Assembly: GCA_000597885.1 (NCBI GenBank)
Contig: CP004371.1
Location: 1,178,001-1,242,000, forward strand
Length of the DNA stretch: 64,000 nucleotides
Reading direction: 5' to 3'
Origin: Flammeovirgaceae bacterium 311
GTDB taxonomy: Bacteria; Bacteroidota; Bacteroidia; Cytophagales; Cyclobacteriaceae
Of this stretch, positions 1-8,752 are shown one piece after another; positions within the stretch are counted from its first letter, which is position 1, and every line of letters begins with the position of its first letter. Both the position numbers and the translations under genes were made by a program. Under the pieces are notes generated by a model that saw only the letters and a list, made by a program, of their open reading frames with translations, was not told where the DNA came from and searched no databases.

Positions 1-245
1 TAGTCCTTACGGGAAATGAAATTAACTGATGTAGGTTGCCTGAATTGAACTGCAATTCTGGATTGTGGCGGGTGCTCTGGATCTGTTGGTGGGAAATAGA
101 GTTGACTGCCTCCAAACTCTATTTGATAAACATCAGGCAACTTTTCGGCCCACCATGTCCAGTAACCAACATCGGAAATAGCATCAGCTAATATCTCTAA
201 ATGATCCTTTTCTGCCAAATTGGTATTATCCTTCTCATTCATCAT
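1..245 (-). CDS. Hypothetical protein, 3'-truncated by window edge
   Basis: An open frame reads from an ATG at 245 (tandem ATGs at 245 and 242) to the left edge with no stop, giving at least 81 residues. It is rich in aromatic residues (WTWW near residue 30) and has a FPPTDPEHPP segment near residue 52. There is no signal peptide or membrane segment, so it is probably cytosolic. I do not recognise a family. It lies at the far 3' end of the minus-strand run of small orphan genes. The ORF is seen directly; function is unknown. Confidence 0.6.
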   Translation of the reverse strand, partial: MMNEKDNTNLAEKDHLEILADAISDVGYWTWWAEKLPDVYQIEFGGSQLYFPPTDPEHPPQSRIAVQFRQPTSVNFISRKD

Positions 246-297
246 TACAGTAGGCTTGTCTATTCATATTCATTCACTAACCACTTTGTATAATGTT

Positions 298-681
298 TTA
301 TCTTGAATGAATAAGCATTGTTTTATTTTCTGGTGCTAACTGGAAAATTCGCCAAGGCTCCAGCACATTTTGATCTTGGGGATTTCCATAAAAGACTGTT
401 TCAGCTTCTGAAAAAATGATATTGATATTTTTAGCTGCGTCTATATCGAATGATTTAACAGTCTGATTTCTTAGCTCATTTAACATTAACAGTTCATTCT
501 GCTCTTGGCTAAGAGCCTCAATACTTTCAAAGCCTGTTAGCACCCAGTCTGTATCAATCCAGAGTCTGTAAACCTCATGCTCTTTAGCAAAATCAATAAT
601 TGCCATTTCAGATATAATGCCTATGCCACAAACAAACGATCCTGTTAAACGAGCTTCTATATCTGCTATATAATTATTCAT
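298..681 (-). CDS. Hypothetical protein (127 aa)
   Basis: Small soluble protein without signal peptide or membrane segment, acidic, with a WIDTDW segment near residue 41. No family recognised. It follows the same strand as its neighbours, about 66 bp from the next upstream gene, and no attC-like hairpin separates them. Size, orientation and lack of homology fit the cassette-type genes further right, but that grouping is inference. Confidence 0.6.
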   Translation of the reverse strand: MNNYIADIEARLTGSFVCGIGIISEMAIIDFAKEHEVYRLWIDTDWVLTGFESIEALSQEQNELLMLNELRNQTVKSFDIDAAKNINIIFSEAETVFYGNPQDQNVLEPWRIFQLAPENKTMLIHSR

Positions 682-747
682 TGAAATCAGGACACGAGAT
701 TGAAGTGGTAAAGACCATTTTCTTTTAGCGGTTCAGGACTCTAGAGA

Positions 748-960
748 TCAAGCATCAATAAGCATCACTCCTATAAACTCAATTACCGACACAGCAATGA
801 TTATTCCTGCCGTACCAAAGAAATATTTGATAGCCTTTGATACACCAGCTTCATCCTTTTTCAACAGTCCCTTACTTAAATTCCAAAAGGTCATGACAAA
901 GCCTCCAACAACCACCAGAGCCTTGATGATAGTTAAAATCAAAAAAATCACTTCTCTCAT
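748..960 (-). CDS. Small membrane protein (70 aa)
   Basis: Seventy residues with two hydrophobic stretches (about 4-26 and 46-68) separated by a basic loop containing two KK pairs, so probably a two-helix inner-membrane protein. An overlapping plus-strand ORF (797-1048) is rejected because this frame continues the strand of the surrounding genes and has a classic membrane-protein composition. Function unknown. Confidence 0.55.
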   Translation of the reverse strand: MREVIFLILTIIKALVVVGGFVMTFWNLSKGLLKKDEAGVSKAIKYFFGTAGIIIAVSVIEFIGVMLIDA

Positions 961-1070
961 TAAATATCAAGGTGTATTGTTTCTAATATATCTTTTACAA
1001 ATGATTGGTCTTGTACTTATAAAGCTTGCGGCTGTGTCTATTCTATAGAAATAATGTGCAATGGTGAATA

Positions 1071-1481
1071 CTATGAGCGGATTACTCCTGTGCTTCTTAT
1101 TCTCCGCTGCTTAATAAAGATAATCATCACTAAGCCTAACACCATTTCAAGGGTGCCATAGATCATGCTTATCTTAACCACGCCATATGCCTTTTCAGTG
1201 GCATTCATTGACAGATCCGCTGGATTCAAGAAACCCATAGCTATGATTAAGAGTGATATGAAAGCTATATAAAAAATCAGATGTACTGCTTTCTGTAGAT
1301 AATTCAAAGCCTTTGATTCATAAGCTCGGATCATCAAATAAAAGACAACCAGTGGATATAGAATCATGAATATATTATGGGCAGCCTTTAAGGCCTGTGT
1401 GACAGGTACAAAAAAGACAATAGAATAACCGACCAGAAAAATGATCAAGGTTATCAGGTAGTATGTCAAGAAATGTCTCAT
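1071..1481 (-). CDS. Membrane protein, four predicted helices (136 aa)
   Basis: Four hydrophobic segments at roughly residues 5-27, 32-50, 62-83 and 100-122, ending in a basic tail (KQRRIRSTG), consistent with a small integral inner-membrane protein with cytoplasmic C-terminus. No family recognised. It sits between the 70-aa membrane protein and a soluble orphan gene on the same strand; no attC-like repeat is visible on either side. Confidence 0.6.
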   Translation of the reverse strand: MRHFLTYYLITLIIFLVGYSIVFFVPVTQALKAAHNIFMILYPLVVFYLMIRAYESKALNYLQKAVHLIFYIAFISLLIIAMGFLNPADLSMNATEKAYGVVKISMIYGTLEMVLGLVMIIFIKQRRIRSTGVIRS

Positions 1482-1592
1482 GCCTCTTTATTTTTCTAAA
1501 GCCCCTCCTTTTTATCATTACCTTCTGGTGTACAGCAAAAAAACAGGTGACTATACGCTCGATATGATTTATAGACAACACCATTAAGTTTC

Positions 1593-2228
1593 TTATTCAT
1601 ACCCGAAAGTGATTAAGCTTCTACCTTCTTCAAAGTTGTCGATAAACCTTTTTTTGAATTGATCCACACAACCACTCTTTAGGTATTGAAGTACCCCTTC
1701 AACATTATCTTTCAGAGCATAATAGAAGCCTTCTTTATACTCATTGAAAAATTCTTTTTCTACATCAACCACCATATAACCAGCATCTTCTGTAGGGCAA
1801 ACTTCTGATTCTGTGGGGATCGAGTAGAGCCTGTATTTATAGCTATTCTTTTTGCCTTTAAGCTCTTTGTGTGGTGAAAAAAAGATGCTTATCCCTCCAG
1901 TCTTTTCCACCACTGCATACTCATAATAATAACTCATCTCGCTCACCCCCCTCTCAAGCTCATATTCTTGGATTTCCTCTTTCAATGTGAGGCTATCTTC
2001 AAAGAAGACCTTCTGGTAGTACCTCTGGAAATATTCTTCGAATTCCGAATATAGATGCCTTTCGACTACAGCGATAGACTGGTGGCAGTTAATAGTTTTT
2101 GCTATTGTAAATTTATCAAGCCATTCTTTTTTAGCATTCGTGTGAGATGACAGCTCGGTTATTAAAATATAGTCCTCTTCATCTTGCTGGTGGTCAGTCA
2201 ATTTAAAATGATAGACATCTAAACCCAT
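1593..2228 (-). CDS. Hypothetical protein, MGLDVYHF start (211 aa)
   Basis: Soluble, acidic and aromatic-rich protein starting MGLDVYHFKL. Such starts recur in uncharacterised Bacteroidota proteins found beside polymorphic-toxin or immunity genes, but I cannot name a domain. No signal peptide. It is preceded by a ~170 bp AT-rich gap without a recognisable attC. Function unknown; an immunity-like role is only a contextual guess. Confidence 0.6.
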   Translation of the reverse strand: MGLDVYHFKLTDHQQDEEDYILITELSSHTNAKKEWLDKFTIAKTINCHQSIAVVERHLYSEFEEYFQRYYQKVFFEDSLTLKEEIQEYELERGVSEMSYYYEYAVVEKTGGISIFFSPHKELKGKKNSYKYRLYSIPTESEVCPTEDAGYMVVDVEKEFFNEYKEGFYYALKDNVEGVLQYLKSGCVDQFKKRFIDNFEEGRSLITFGYE

Positions 2229-2395
2229 ATCAGTTAAAAATTGTGTTTTAATTTGGCTTCAATAATACCGACAATTCTGCCTATAGTATGAGCTGTTTAC
2301 CGAAGGTATTAATCACTAATTGAAACGGCGTAACTAAAGAAAATACTAAATCTAATTCAGACATTCAGATCTATTCGGGATGAACTTGTTTAATC

Positions 2396-2965
2396 CTAAA
2401 TTTCATGGATAATTAAGTGGAGTGTATCTGTGCTAACACTATCAACGAGCAGCTTCATATCCCTGATCGGCCTTCCATAGTTTCTTTTACCATCGCCTCC
2501 TGCTCCTACAAGAGTATCGTTGATGCTGGCATTGAGCTCTGCCAGATCGATGTTGTAAAATCCGCCATACTTCCAATTGCAGCCTACCTTGAACTGATAG
2601 ATAAACTCATTCATGGTACCGATAGCCTTTTTGTCATTATTAGTACGTGCCAAGGTTATGGCTCCGATTACGTTCTTGATCAGTGGAATCTTTTGCTCAT
2701 CGATCACCCCATCATGGAGCATCTGGCGAATAAGGTTTAATAAGAAGAGCTCTGGGAAATTGGCAAGGTCTTTCTTCAGGATGTCGGCCAGAAATAATGA
2801 GTAGTAGGTCTTGTTGTTGATGAACACCAGACATTTCCTTCTTTATACGGTAAAGAGATGCCCATTCCAGTCTCCAAGCGGGGAAGGCAATACATTAACC
2901 GCTTGTTTTAAGACTACTGATCCGAATAAGTCTTGCAGCTTTTTAGAACAAAATATAATGGCCAT
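2396..2965 (-). pseudogene. DUF6933-like gene interrupted by an in-frame TAA
   Basis: Reading from an ATG at 2965 gives MAIIFCSKKLQDLFGS, the start I associate with DUF6933 proteins. About 40 codons in, an in-frame TAA follows LGDWNGHLFTV, and the same frame then continues RRKCLVFINNKTYYSLFLAD for about 150 codons to a stop at 2396. The 143-aa ORF starting at 2827 is therefore not a native gene start but the back part of one broken gene of 190 codons (stop probably Tyr TAT to TAA). DUF6933 is uncharacterised. The frame is seen directly; the family name is from memory. Confidence 0.7.
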
Positions 2966-2983
2966 GGTAAAATTAAAGATGTA

Positions 2984-3415
2984 TTACAGTCCTCTCCTGC
3001 TATCAAACCAAAGGCTAATTGTATTTACTAAAATAAGCACATCTTCTACATCGGTGGCCTTGTTTAGACGGATAAGCTTATCTAGCTTTTTAAGTATGCG
3101 CCCAACATCATTTTGTTCTTTCTATAATTCTTCAAAATGAACATCCCATTCAAGCCTGTGCTGTGTGAGTGAGTATTCATAATTGGGGCCTCCGTATATT
3201 TTATCAGCATCATAATCATCCTGTCCATCATCTTCCCAAAAACATATATGACAGATTTCCCATGCACATCTCTCCTCCAGCGTGGGAAATCCACAGGAAG
3301 GACAGGTATTCCCAAGCCCTTTAACATCATTCCTTCTGTCTGCTCCATTTAGTTTTGGTAGATGATCATTAAAGTATGCTCTTCTTCCTTTTAGATTTTT
3401 AAGCGGCTCCTCCAT
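2984..3415 (-). CDS. CPCC-family cysteine-rich protein with in-frame tail after a TAG
   Basis: The first 97 codons (3415-3122) carry a CPSCGFPTL...CAWEICHICFWEDDGQDD core with paired cysteines, the hallmark of the CPCC family of small putative metal-binding proteins that recurs among immunity-type cassettes. The frame ends in TAG at 3122-3124 but continues open for 45 more codons to TAA at 2984, with protein-like sequence (RILKKLDKLIRLNKATDVED). Either the natural protein ends at 3122 and the tail is chance, or a longer protein has a nonsense mutation. The CPCC assignment is solid; the tail is inference. Confidence 0.65.
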
Positions 3416-3433
3416 ATTAATATAATGATACTC

Positions 3434-4072
3434 CTAAGACCATAACCGCTTTAATCTAGACCAAAAATTTGAATTTCCTTTCCATTCAGTGGATGGCTCT
3501 TTTATTTTGAAATCGGTATTACTGATTGGCTCCACAAAATGCTTGTTGATTTTAACTTCAATCCTGTCTCTATCTTTTACGACAACTCCAGTGTCTCCCC
3601 TATGGTTGGAGTTGATCTTTTCAAACTTTCCTAGCTCAAGCATCTTCTTCAGAATTCTTCTGCCATCTTCAAAGTCTGAATATACCTGTATTGGTGAAGG
3701 GTGATACTCCTTAGTTGATTTGATATATATCGAAAAAAAGTAGGGGTCAAGAACGCCGAATTCAAGACCAAAGGTTAAAGGAGTTTCGATACTCTGTCCT
3801 GTTTTTAAGTTAATGAACCCACAATGAAACCCATGAAAAAAGTACCTCCATCCATTGACCACACCAGATTGCTTACATGGATTCCCTCGGTAAGGATTTA
3901 AGGTTTCAAGAGGATAATCGGGCTTGATTTCCACCTTCAGTTCTTTAGCTAATGCAGTAATTAGCTTCTGGGACAGAATCCGATAGTCTTTAGCACATTG
4001 TTCAAAAAAATCTTGGTGCGCAGAAATTTCTTCATCAGTAATAAGCTTTACGATGTTTATCTCATCTAGCAT
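3434..4072 (-). CDS. DUF6896-like hypothetical protein (212 aa)
   Basis: Soluble protein with a WRYFFHGFHCGFINLKTGQ segment near residues 75-95 followed by IETPLTFG and LDPYFFSIYIKST. This pattern resembles DUF6896 as I remember it, a family of unknown function found near immunity genes. The basic C-terminus ends WSRLKRLWS. It lies 18 bp upstream of the CPCC gene on the same strand, so the two may be co-transcribed. The family call needs a profile search. Confidence 0.55.
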   Translation of the reverse strand: MLDEINIVKLITDEEISAHQDFFEQCAKDYRILSQKLITALAKELKVEIKPDYPLETLNPYRGNPCKQSGVVNGWRYFFHGFHCGFINLKTGQSIETPLTFGLEFGVLDPYFFSIYIKSTKEYHPSPIQVYSDFEDGRRILKKMLELGKFEKINSNHRGDTGVVVKDRDRIEVKINKHFVEPISNTDFKIKEPSTEWKGNSNFWSRLKRLWS

Positions 4073-4261
4073 GGTATGAATACCAATTTGAAAACCTGGT
4101 AAGGAATCCTTCCAGACATTGCCTATCCTTTCGCGTTGGGTTTTGATCTTTTCCCCAAATACTACTTATACCTAATTCCCCTAGGTTGCCCTTTAATAGT
4201 CTCAACTGTTGGTAGTTGGTCGAGACTCTCACAAACCTCAATTCTTTCTACTAGCTCCAAA

Positions 4262-4735
4262 TCATTTACTTAGTAAAGCCTGCATTTTCACTACCATAGT
4301 TCCTATCCCTATCAATGTACCGTGGCGGTTTTCACAGAGTAACCATTCGTATTTTTTTGAGACCAAATAATACTCAAAAGCATAATGCTCCTCAATCAGT
4401 GTCTGAATTGGGCCTATGTAGCCTTGGAAAAGCCAGAACTTACTTAGATTATGGTCAGAGTCACTGATGATAAACCAAATGTTTTCATTATCATCTACAA
4501 GTTTATACAGACACTTATAAGCATCATCCTTTTTGAAATGGATTTGATAAGGAACACCCTTCAAGTTTTCCCACCACCAATTAAACCGAGTGTTAGAGTT
4601 CTCTTTTACTACAAAAGCCCTTTCTATCTTCTTCATGATTAGTGGCCATTCATGAATTCCAACAGGCTTAAACTCCTTAGATGAAATACCTAAGGCTACT
4701 GATAATTTTGTAATACTCTCTTTGATACCAGACAT
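4262..4735 (-). CDS. DUF6756-like hypothetical protein
   Basis: I prefer the internal ATG at 4735 (MSGIKESITKLSVALG) over the one nine codons upstream because it starts an amphipathic helix typical of the family. Residues 30-60 contain IHEWPLIMKKIERAFV and a WWWENL segment; the C-terminal half has YEWLLCENRHGT. The pattern resembles DUF6756, small soluble proteins of unknown function often near contact-dependent toxin loci. Flanking gaps of about 190 and 260 bp hold no clear attC. Function not known. Confidence 0.55.
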   Translation of the reverse strand: MSGIKESITKLSVALGISSKEFKPVGIHEWPLIMKKIERAFVVKENSNTRFNWWWENLKGVPYQIHFKKDDAYKCLYKLVDDNENIWFIISDSDHNLSKFWLFQGYIGPIQTLIEEHYAFEYYLVSKKYEWLLCENRHGTLIGIGTMVVKMQALLSK

Positions 4736-4997
4736 AATATTAAGCTCTTTTCTCGATTGCAATAGTCAATACGTCGTGGTAGCAATCATTTGTACTACAC
4801 CTATATTCAAATTTGAGTGATGTATAATCATCAAAGGGAAGTGGACTATTACAGCACATGATTCAGTCATTGTTGTACTAAACTTAACCAATCAGCGGTT
4901 CTGTGCAACAGTTAGAGAAAATTAGTGAAAGCCCATTGAATTTTGTGTTCTAATTGTTGTTGGAGCTAGCCTTCATTATTTTTTTACATAGTCTGTG

Positions 4998-5420
4998 TCA
5001 GTATGAGAGAAATATGATACTCAAGCTGATGGTTGTTAAGTTACCCCTAAGCGCAATCTTAGTTGATTCTATATCAAAAACCTGTCTTACTTTTTTGATG
5101 TTGAGGGTAATCAATAGGACATAATAGAAGATAAAGTATTGGATTTCAATTATGCCCCAGAAATCCACCAGTCCTAGAAGATTAGCTATAGTATAAATCA
5201 GGATTATTGATGGCAGAAGAAGTGCCAGTATCCAGCCAGTATATTTCCTTATAATTAATCCTAAAACCATTATGAGCAGCAGAATGGGTTCTATTAGCAT
5301 CCCGATTCGGAGGTCAAATCCCCAGCTAGAATAATCATACAAATGATATAAGGAAGCAATCGCCTTTGAGACAACAAGCAACAGCAAAACTCCATATACT
5401 ATTATGTGCGATCCGCTCAT
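4998..5420 (-). CDS. Membrane protein, four predicted helices (140 aa)
   Basis: Hydrophobic throughout, with probable helices at about residues 5-24, 38-58, 64-84 and 92-108, then a short soluble tail. The start at 5420 lies 20-40 bp from the attC-like site at 5440-5570. Downstream (4950-4970) a degraded site keeps only GTTGTTGGAGCTAG. It is the left-most gene I would call a cassette with reasonable evidence. Function unknown. Confidence 0.6.
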   Translation of the reverse strand: MSGSHIIVYGVLLLLVVSKAIASLYHLYDYSSWGFDLRIGMLIEPILLLIMVLGLIIRKYTGWILALLLPSIILIYTIANLLGLVDFWGIIEIQYFIFYYVLLITLNIKKVRQVFDIESTKIALRGNLTTISLSIIFLSY

Positions 5421-5439
5421 CCTTGGTCAGATTTGATTA

Positions 5440-5570
5440 ACCCCAGCTACCATTGAATACAGCAGCCGCCCATTCACTGCCTTTGGCCGAACGGACGCAA
5501 AGCTAGCTACCTGCCTTGTCAATGGCACCCATGCCAGCGGGGCGGTTGCTTTATTCTGTTGTTGGCATGC
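5440..5570. repeat. attC-like site (short class), serves gene 5582-6082
   Basis: Arms CATTGAATACAGCA and TTGCTTTATTCTGTT pair imperfectly; the right core reads GTTGGCATGC at 5561-5570, just 3' of the minus-strand gene 5582-6082. The left core (CCCCAGCTAC) is degraded. The first bases of the same cassette beyond intron 1 reproduce GTTGGCATGC, a 10-base match. Confidence 0.75.
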
Positions 5571-5581
5571 GTTTTTAATTT

Positions 5582-6082
5582 TTATAATACTATGCCTCTG
5601 TCCACCTCCACTAACTTATAGGCTTTAGAGTCACAATCATATTTGAAGGTAAACATCCATAAAGCATCGCCTACACGAGTCATATCATGAGTCCGCCTAT
5701 TCTTATATTTGATTTTATAGGCAAATACAGGCAAGCGCAGAGAGTCCTGATTTAGAGATACTGCGCGAAAGTCCAGCTTTATTAAATTCTTATCGATAAG
5801 GCCAGCATATTCTTTTAGCAGCTTATGCCTTTCCTTATTCCAATAGATGTTATTCTTATTTATATTGATTACTCTGTGCGGAGAACTATTGTCATCTATG
5901 GACGATATTCCATATCCGCTAACGATAATAATGCTGTCTTTTAGATGAGATGAAAGCTCTTTCACCACAAGGTCAAAGGCCTGCTTGTGAATACCATCTG
6001 GTTCTTCATTAACGATGCTTTGACCAAAGACTTGTTGGCACATCATCAGAAGTAAAATTATGAAGCTCTGCTTTTTCATCAC
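5582..6082 (-). CDS. Secreted hypothetical protein (166 aa)
   Basis: N-terminal signal peptide (MMKKQSFIILLLMMCQQVFGQ) with probable signal peptidase I cleavage after FGQ, so periplasmic or exported. The mature part has no motif I recognise. Its cassette ends are well defined: the start follows intron 1 (exon TGGCATGC after the intron) and the 3' end runs into the site at 5561-5570. It is a good example of a one-gene cassette with exported cargo. Confidence 0.7.
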   Translation of the reverse strand: MMKKQSFIILLLMMCQQVFGQSIVNEEPDGIHKQAFDLVVKELSSHLKDSIIIVSGYGISSIDDNSSPHRVININKNNIYWNKERHKLLKEYAGLIDKNLIKLDFRAVSLNQDSLRLPVFAYKIKYKNRRTHDMTRVGDALWMFTFKYDCDSKAYKLVEVDRGIVL

Positions 6083-6104
6083 CAGATGATTTTAATGCAT
6101 GCCA

Positions 6105-6870
6105 GTCGAGTCACGCGAGGGAATTTCACCCTCACGTTCTCACGGAACCGTACGTGAAAGTCTCCCTTCATACGGCTCTTCTTGTTTAATCACTAATATA
6201 ATACATTTTGGATGTGCCAGTACCTTTTCAAGGTAATTGGCAGTGATCTCATTTCTTGCCGTTCTATCATCCCATTGCTAGTTGTATCACAGCTAAAATC
6301 AAACAAGTCAGGACCTTCGCTCCAGCTCCATTACAGAGCATTCATCACTACTACTACCTGATCCGCCACCACTATCTCACACTATCCTTGTATGACTGCT
6401 TCCCTTCTTCAGGTTAACAGTGCGATAGTGACTTCTCTTGTTCCATACAAAAGCCTATGCTGCATTCCTGTCAACTTTACCCCGAATGCCGTGTGATCAG
6501 AAATCAGGTCATCCTTCACACTCTCTTCACAGATGCGGACGTAGCACCTGCTTTCGACATTGCTTTATATCCTAACGAGGCTTCGTAGTTGATTCAAATT
6601 ATTCAGCTCTACAGCACACACCTACAGGAATATCGGTTCCCGTTTTTCCTTATCGCTCACCACCAAAGGCAGTTACTCCTCCAGCAGCATAAGTTGGTTT
6701 GCAGACTCCCCCTGACGGGCGTCTGCGGAAGTCCAATACTCCTCCTCTGAAAGCAAGTCGGCCAGCCAGTTCTCTCGGCCTCCGCAATTGTGGATCCCTC
6801 AAAAGAAAAGCCTTCCATCTTTTGTACAGCATCCTCCTCCAACTGTTGCTGGAGTCGGTTCAAGACACAC
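6105..6870 (-). mobile_element. ORF-less group II intron (copy 1, 766 bp)
   Basis: On the minus strand it begins GTGTGTCTTGAACC (GUGYG-type intron start) at 6870 and ends GTGACTCGAC at 6105. The 3' end contains a domain V-like hairpin (6144-6178, GAGCCGTATG...CGTACGGTTC) and a domain VI stem. The exons, ...GGACGT and TGGCATGC..., join to rebuild the attC core GTTGGCATGC, so insertion was between GT and T. The reverse-transcriptase ORF is absent, leaving about the first 600 and last 110 bases relative to copy 3. It would need a maturase supplied in trans. Confidence 0.85.
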
Positions 6871-6990
6871 ACGTCCGTTGAAAAAAGCAGATGCCCTTCA
6901 CCGCCATTTGCCGAATGTACGCATAAATTGCTTTCTGGATTGTCAATGGCTGAACGAGCTGGGGGCATTTGCTTTATTCTGTTGTTGGGC
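6871..6990. repeat. attC-like site split by intron 1, serves gene 6997-7740
   Basis: Left arm CCGTTGAAAAAAGCAGATGCCC pairs with GGGCATTTGCTTTATTC; right core GTTGGGC at 6984-6990. The left core is cut by intron 1: its last two bases (AC on plus) are at 6871-6872 and the remainder is at 6101-6104. Confidence 0.85.
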
Positions 6991-6996
6991 GGCGTA

Positions 6997-7740
6997 TTAT
7001 TTATTTTCAAATTTCACTAGTGCCTCTTCTTCGCCATGTAGCCAATCATAATAAAGTTCAAGGACTAAAGCTGACATGGAGTCAGGATGATCTACTCCCA
7101 TATCCAACATGTATTTCTGTAGTCTTGATCCACTCCAGAGCCCCCAATTATTACGCAACCACATTCCCAGTCCATGATGATACTTTATTGTTTCATTTCT
7201 TGAGGATAGTGTTTTTATTTCCTTTATGTCTTTCTCAGATAATATCTTATTCAATGTGGCAAAGCTATCTCTGAGGTCTTTTGGTATATAAACTCCGTTC
7301 AAGGAGTCTTTATTGATTCTAGCTAGATAAGCTTCATTATCAGCTTTTTGCTTTTCTTGGTACTTCTTTATTTGCTGATCCAGATGTATTGGCTTCTTAT
7401 TAAGATGTCTATGGTAGGAAACTAAAATCGTATTATAAATTTCCCGAGTCCCATAAAGCCCTAGCTTATTGAAATACTTTGTTATTCGTGAACCATCATA
7501 CAACTTCCACGCATGAAAGAAATCTGTTCCATTCCGAAATTCATCATGATAGTAGATACTATCTTCTGGATAGGTTTTAACCACCTCAAGCTCCTTCTCT
7601 GATAACGTTTTATCTAATATTTTAATGGCTTGAGTCAAGTTTTTGGGGATTCGTATTTCATATGCGTCCTTCTTTGCATTCGACTGCCCAAAAGCTAAAG
7701 TTGAAATACTGAATAATAATATCGTAAGCAGGTGTTTCAT
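6997..7740 (-). CDS. Secreted protein with two DUF6794-like domains (247 aa)
   Basis: Signal peptide ending STLAFGQ, then two related domains at about residues 31-118 and 152-236, each starting IPK(N/D)L and holding an LSEK(E/D)(L/I) motif, a YYH/KYHHG segment and a GSR(I/L)xKY motif; the second ends LVLELYYDWLHG. This is the DUF6794 pattern, of unknown function and frequent in Bacteroidota. The cassette starts GTTGGGCGTCAT at 7764 and ends at a core reading GTTGGGCGGCG. The duplication is internal to one ORF. Confidence 0.75.
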   Translation of the reverse strand: MKHLLTILLFSISTLAFGQSNAKKDAYEIRIPKNLTQAIKILDKTLSEKELEVVKTYPEDSIYYHDEFRNGTDFFHAWKLYDGSRITKYFNKLGLYGTREIYNTILVSYHRHLNKKPIHLDQQIKKYQEKQKADNEAYLARINKDSLNGVYIPKDLRDSFATLNKILSEKDIKEIKTLSSRNETIKYHHGLGMWLRNNWGLWSGSRLQKYMLDMGVDHPDSMSALVLELYYDWLHGEEEALVKFENK

Positions 7741-7757
7741 TCATGCGTATTTATGAC

Positions 7758-7881
7758 GCCCAACGTCCATTGAATAAAGCAGGGGCTGCTCACCGCTGCG
7801 TCTACATGGACGATAAGATAAAAGTTTTGTAGTTCAATGGCAAAGAGCTCTTACAGCCCTTGCTTTATTCTGTTGTTGTGC
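7758..7881. repeat. attC-like site (short class), serves gene 7900-8343
   Basis: Left core GCCCAAC (7758-7764), then ATTGAATAAAGCAGGGGCTG, a ~70 bp centre, CAGCCCTTGCTTTATTC and right core GTTGTGC (7875-7881). The outer 7-mers differ from each other (GGGC against GTGC) because each belongs to a different cassette. This is one of the cleanest sites. Confidence 0.9.
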
Positions 7882-7899
7882 GGCGTATTTTATTATTTT

Positions 7900-8343
7900 T
7901 TATTCACGTACAAACTGTAATCCCACTGGTACCATCACTTTACCTTTCAGGTATGGGTTAATATAAATTTTTAAGGTATCGGATTCATTTTCTGGCTGTA
8001 GAAGATATAAGTCAAGAAAATGCCCACCTCCATTATTCAATGATTGTCCATTATAGCGATTTTGCAATGCTACGGCAGGTTTTTGATAACTCGGATTATC
8101 AACAGTCATCCTACCAATCATTTGAAGTTTATTCCCATTTTCAGTCCTAAGGCGAGATAAAAAGTAATAGGATGAACCAATACTATTATTGAGATCTGCA
8201 TTCTTGATAGTTACTGGGTTATCAGCCGTATACCCGTAACTTTCATCAGTGGCCTGTTCAATATTAGAAAAGAACTTTTGATTACTAGCGACACATCCAG
8301 TAAGCAGTATGCCTACGATAATAACTTGTATGATTGTTTTCAT
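7900..8343 (-). CDS. Lipoprotein, hypothetical (147 aa)
   Basis: Signal sequence with lipobox LLTGC (Cys near residue 17) predicts a lipid-anchored envelope protein. The mature part shows no domain I know. The cassette begins GTTGTGCGTCAT and its own 3' core reads GTTGTGCGGCG, matching over eight bases while differing from the neighbouring cassette's GTTGGGC. The stop lies about 18 bp from the core. Confidence 0.7.
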   Translation of the reverse strand: MKTIIQVIIVGILLTGCVASNQKFFSNIEQATDESYGYTADNPVTIKNADLNNSIGSSYYFLSRLRTENGNKLQMIGRMTVDNPSYQKPAVALQNRYNGQSLNNGGGHFLDLYLLQPENESDTLKIYINPYLKGKVMVPVGLQFVRE

Positions 8344-8375
8344 TGCAGATTGGTTGTTCTAAGCTCTTATATGAC

Positions 8376-8737
8376 GCACAACTACTGTATATACTCCACA
8401 GTGGCGTATATTTTACTTTATCATTGCCTTAACATACACCTTGAATGACTGAAATCCAAACCATTATATAGTCAATGTATAGTGTTCAAAGCTATTTAGC
8501 CTACAAGTACGATCTGCCTCTGCGGTATAGATTTCAGTAATGAAAATAAATACCCGAGGGCTCATGTCAGCAGATGAATAGATGCTCTCATCGCCCCCAA
8601 GCCTGCTGTGGCTGATCTTTTTTGGCTACTTTTGACAAGCTTTTGTTCTGGAATAAAATTGAGAAACAACTGGTGTTAGCATGAAGAAGAATGACCCTCT
8701 TTTTCAGTAAGTTGTGCAACAGCTACTGTTGTTGTGT
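8376..8737. repeat. Long attC-like element (~360 bp), copy L1
   Basis: Left core GCACAAC (8376-8382) and right core GTTGTGT (8731-8737). The right end has the conserved string GAGAAACAACTGGTGTTAGC and then GTGCAACAGCTACTGTTGTTG. Nearly the whole element recurs at 35344-35703 (copy L5), and its right third recurs at 19316-19682, 25858-26238 and 31850-32202. It replaces the short hairpin between cassettes. The origin of the extra ~240 bp is unclear. Confidence 0.7.
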
Positions 8738-8752
8738 ACTGTTTATTATTTT

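Noticed and set aside
797-1048. Plus-strand 83-codon ORF
   Set aside because: Antisense to the 70-aa membrane protein and against the strand of every gene around it.
2396-2827. Treating the 143-codon ORF with start MFINNK as an intact gene
   Set aside because: The same frame continues upstream past one TAA into a better-matching DUF6933 N-terminus, so the ORF is the back part of a broken gene.
3082-3348. Minus-strand 88-codon ORF MEQTEGMMLKG
   Set aside because: Lies in another frame inside the CPCC gene, which has the diagnostic cysteine motif.
6657-7051. Several 60-117 codon ORFs on both strands over intron copy 1 and the adjacent attC
   Set aside because: They lie in structured intron RNA and attC sequence; the same pseudo-ORFs recur at 15001-15372 and 34423-34605 because the DNA repeats, not because they encode proteins.
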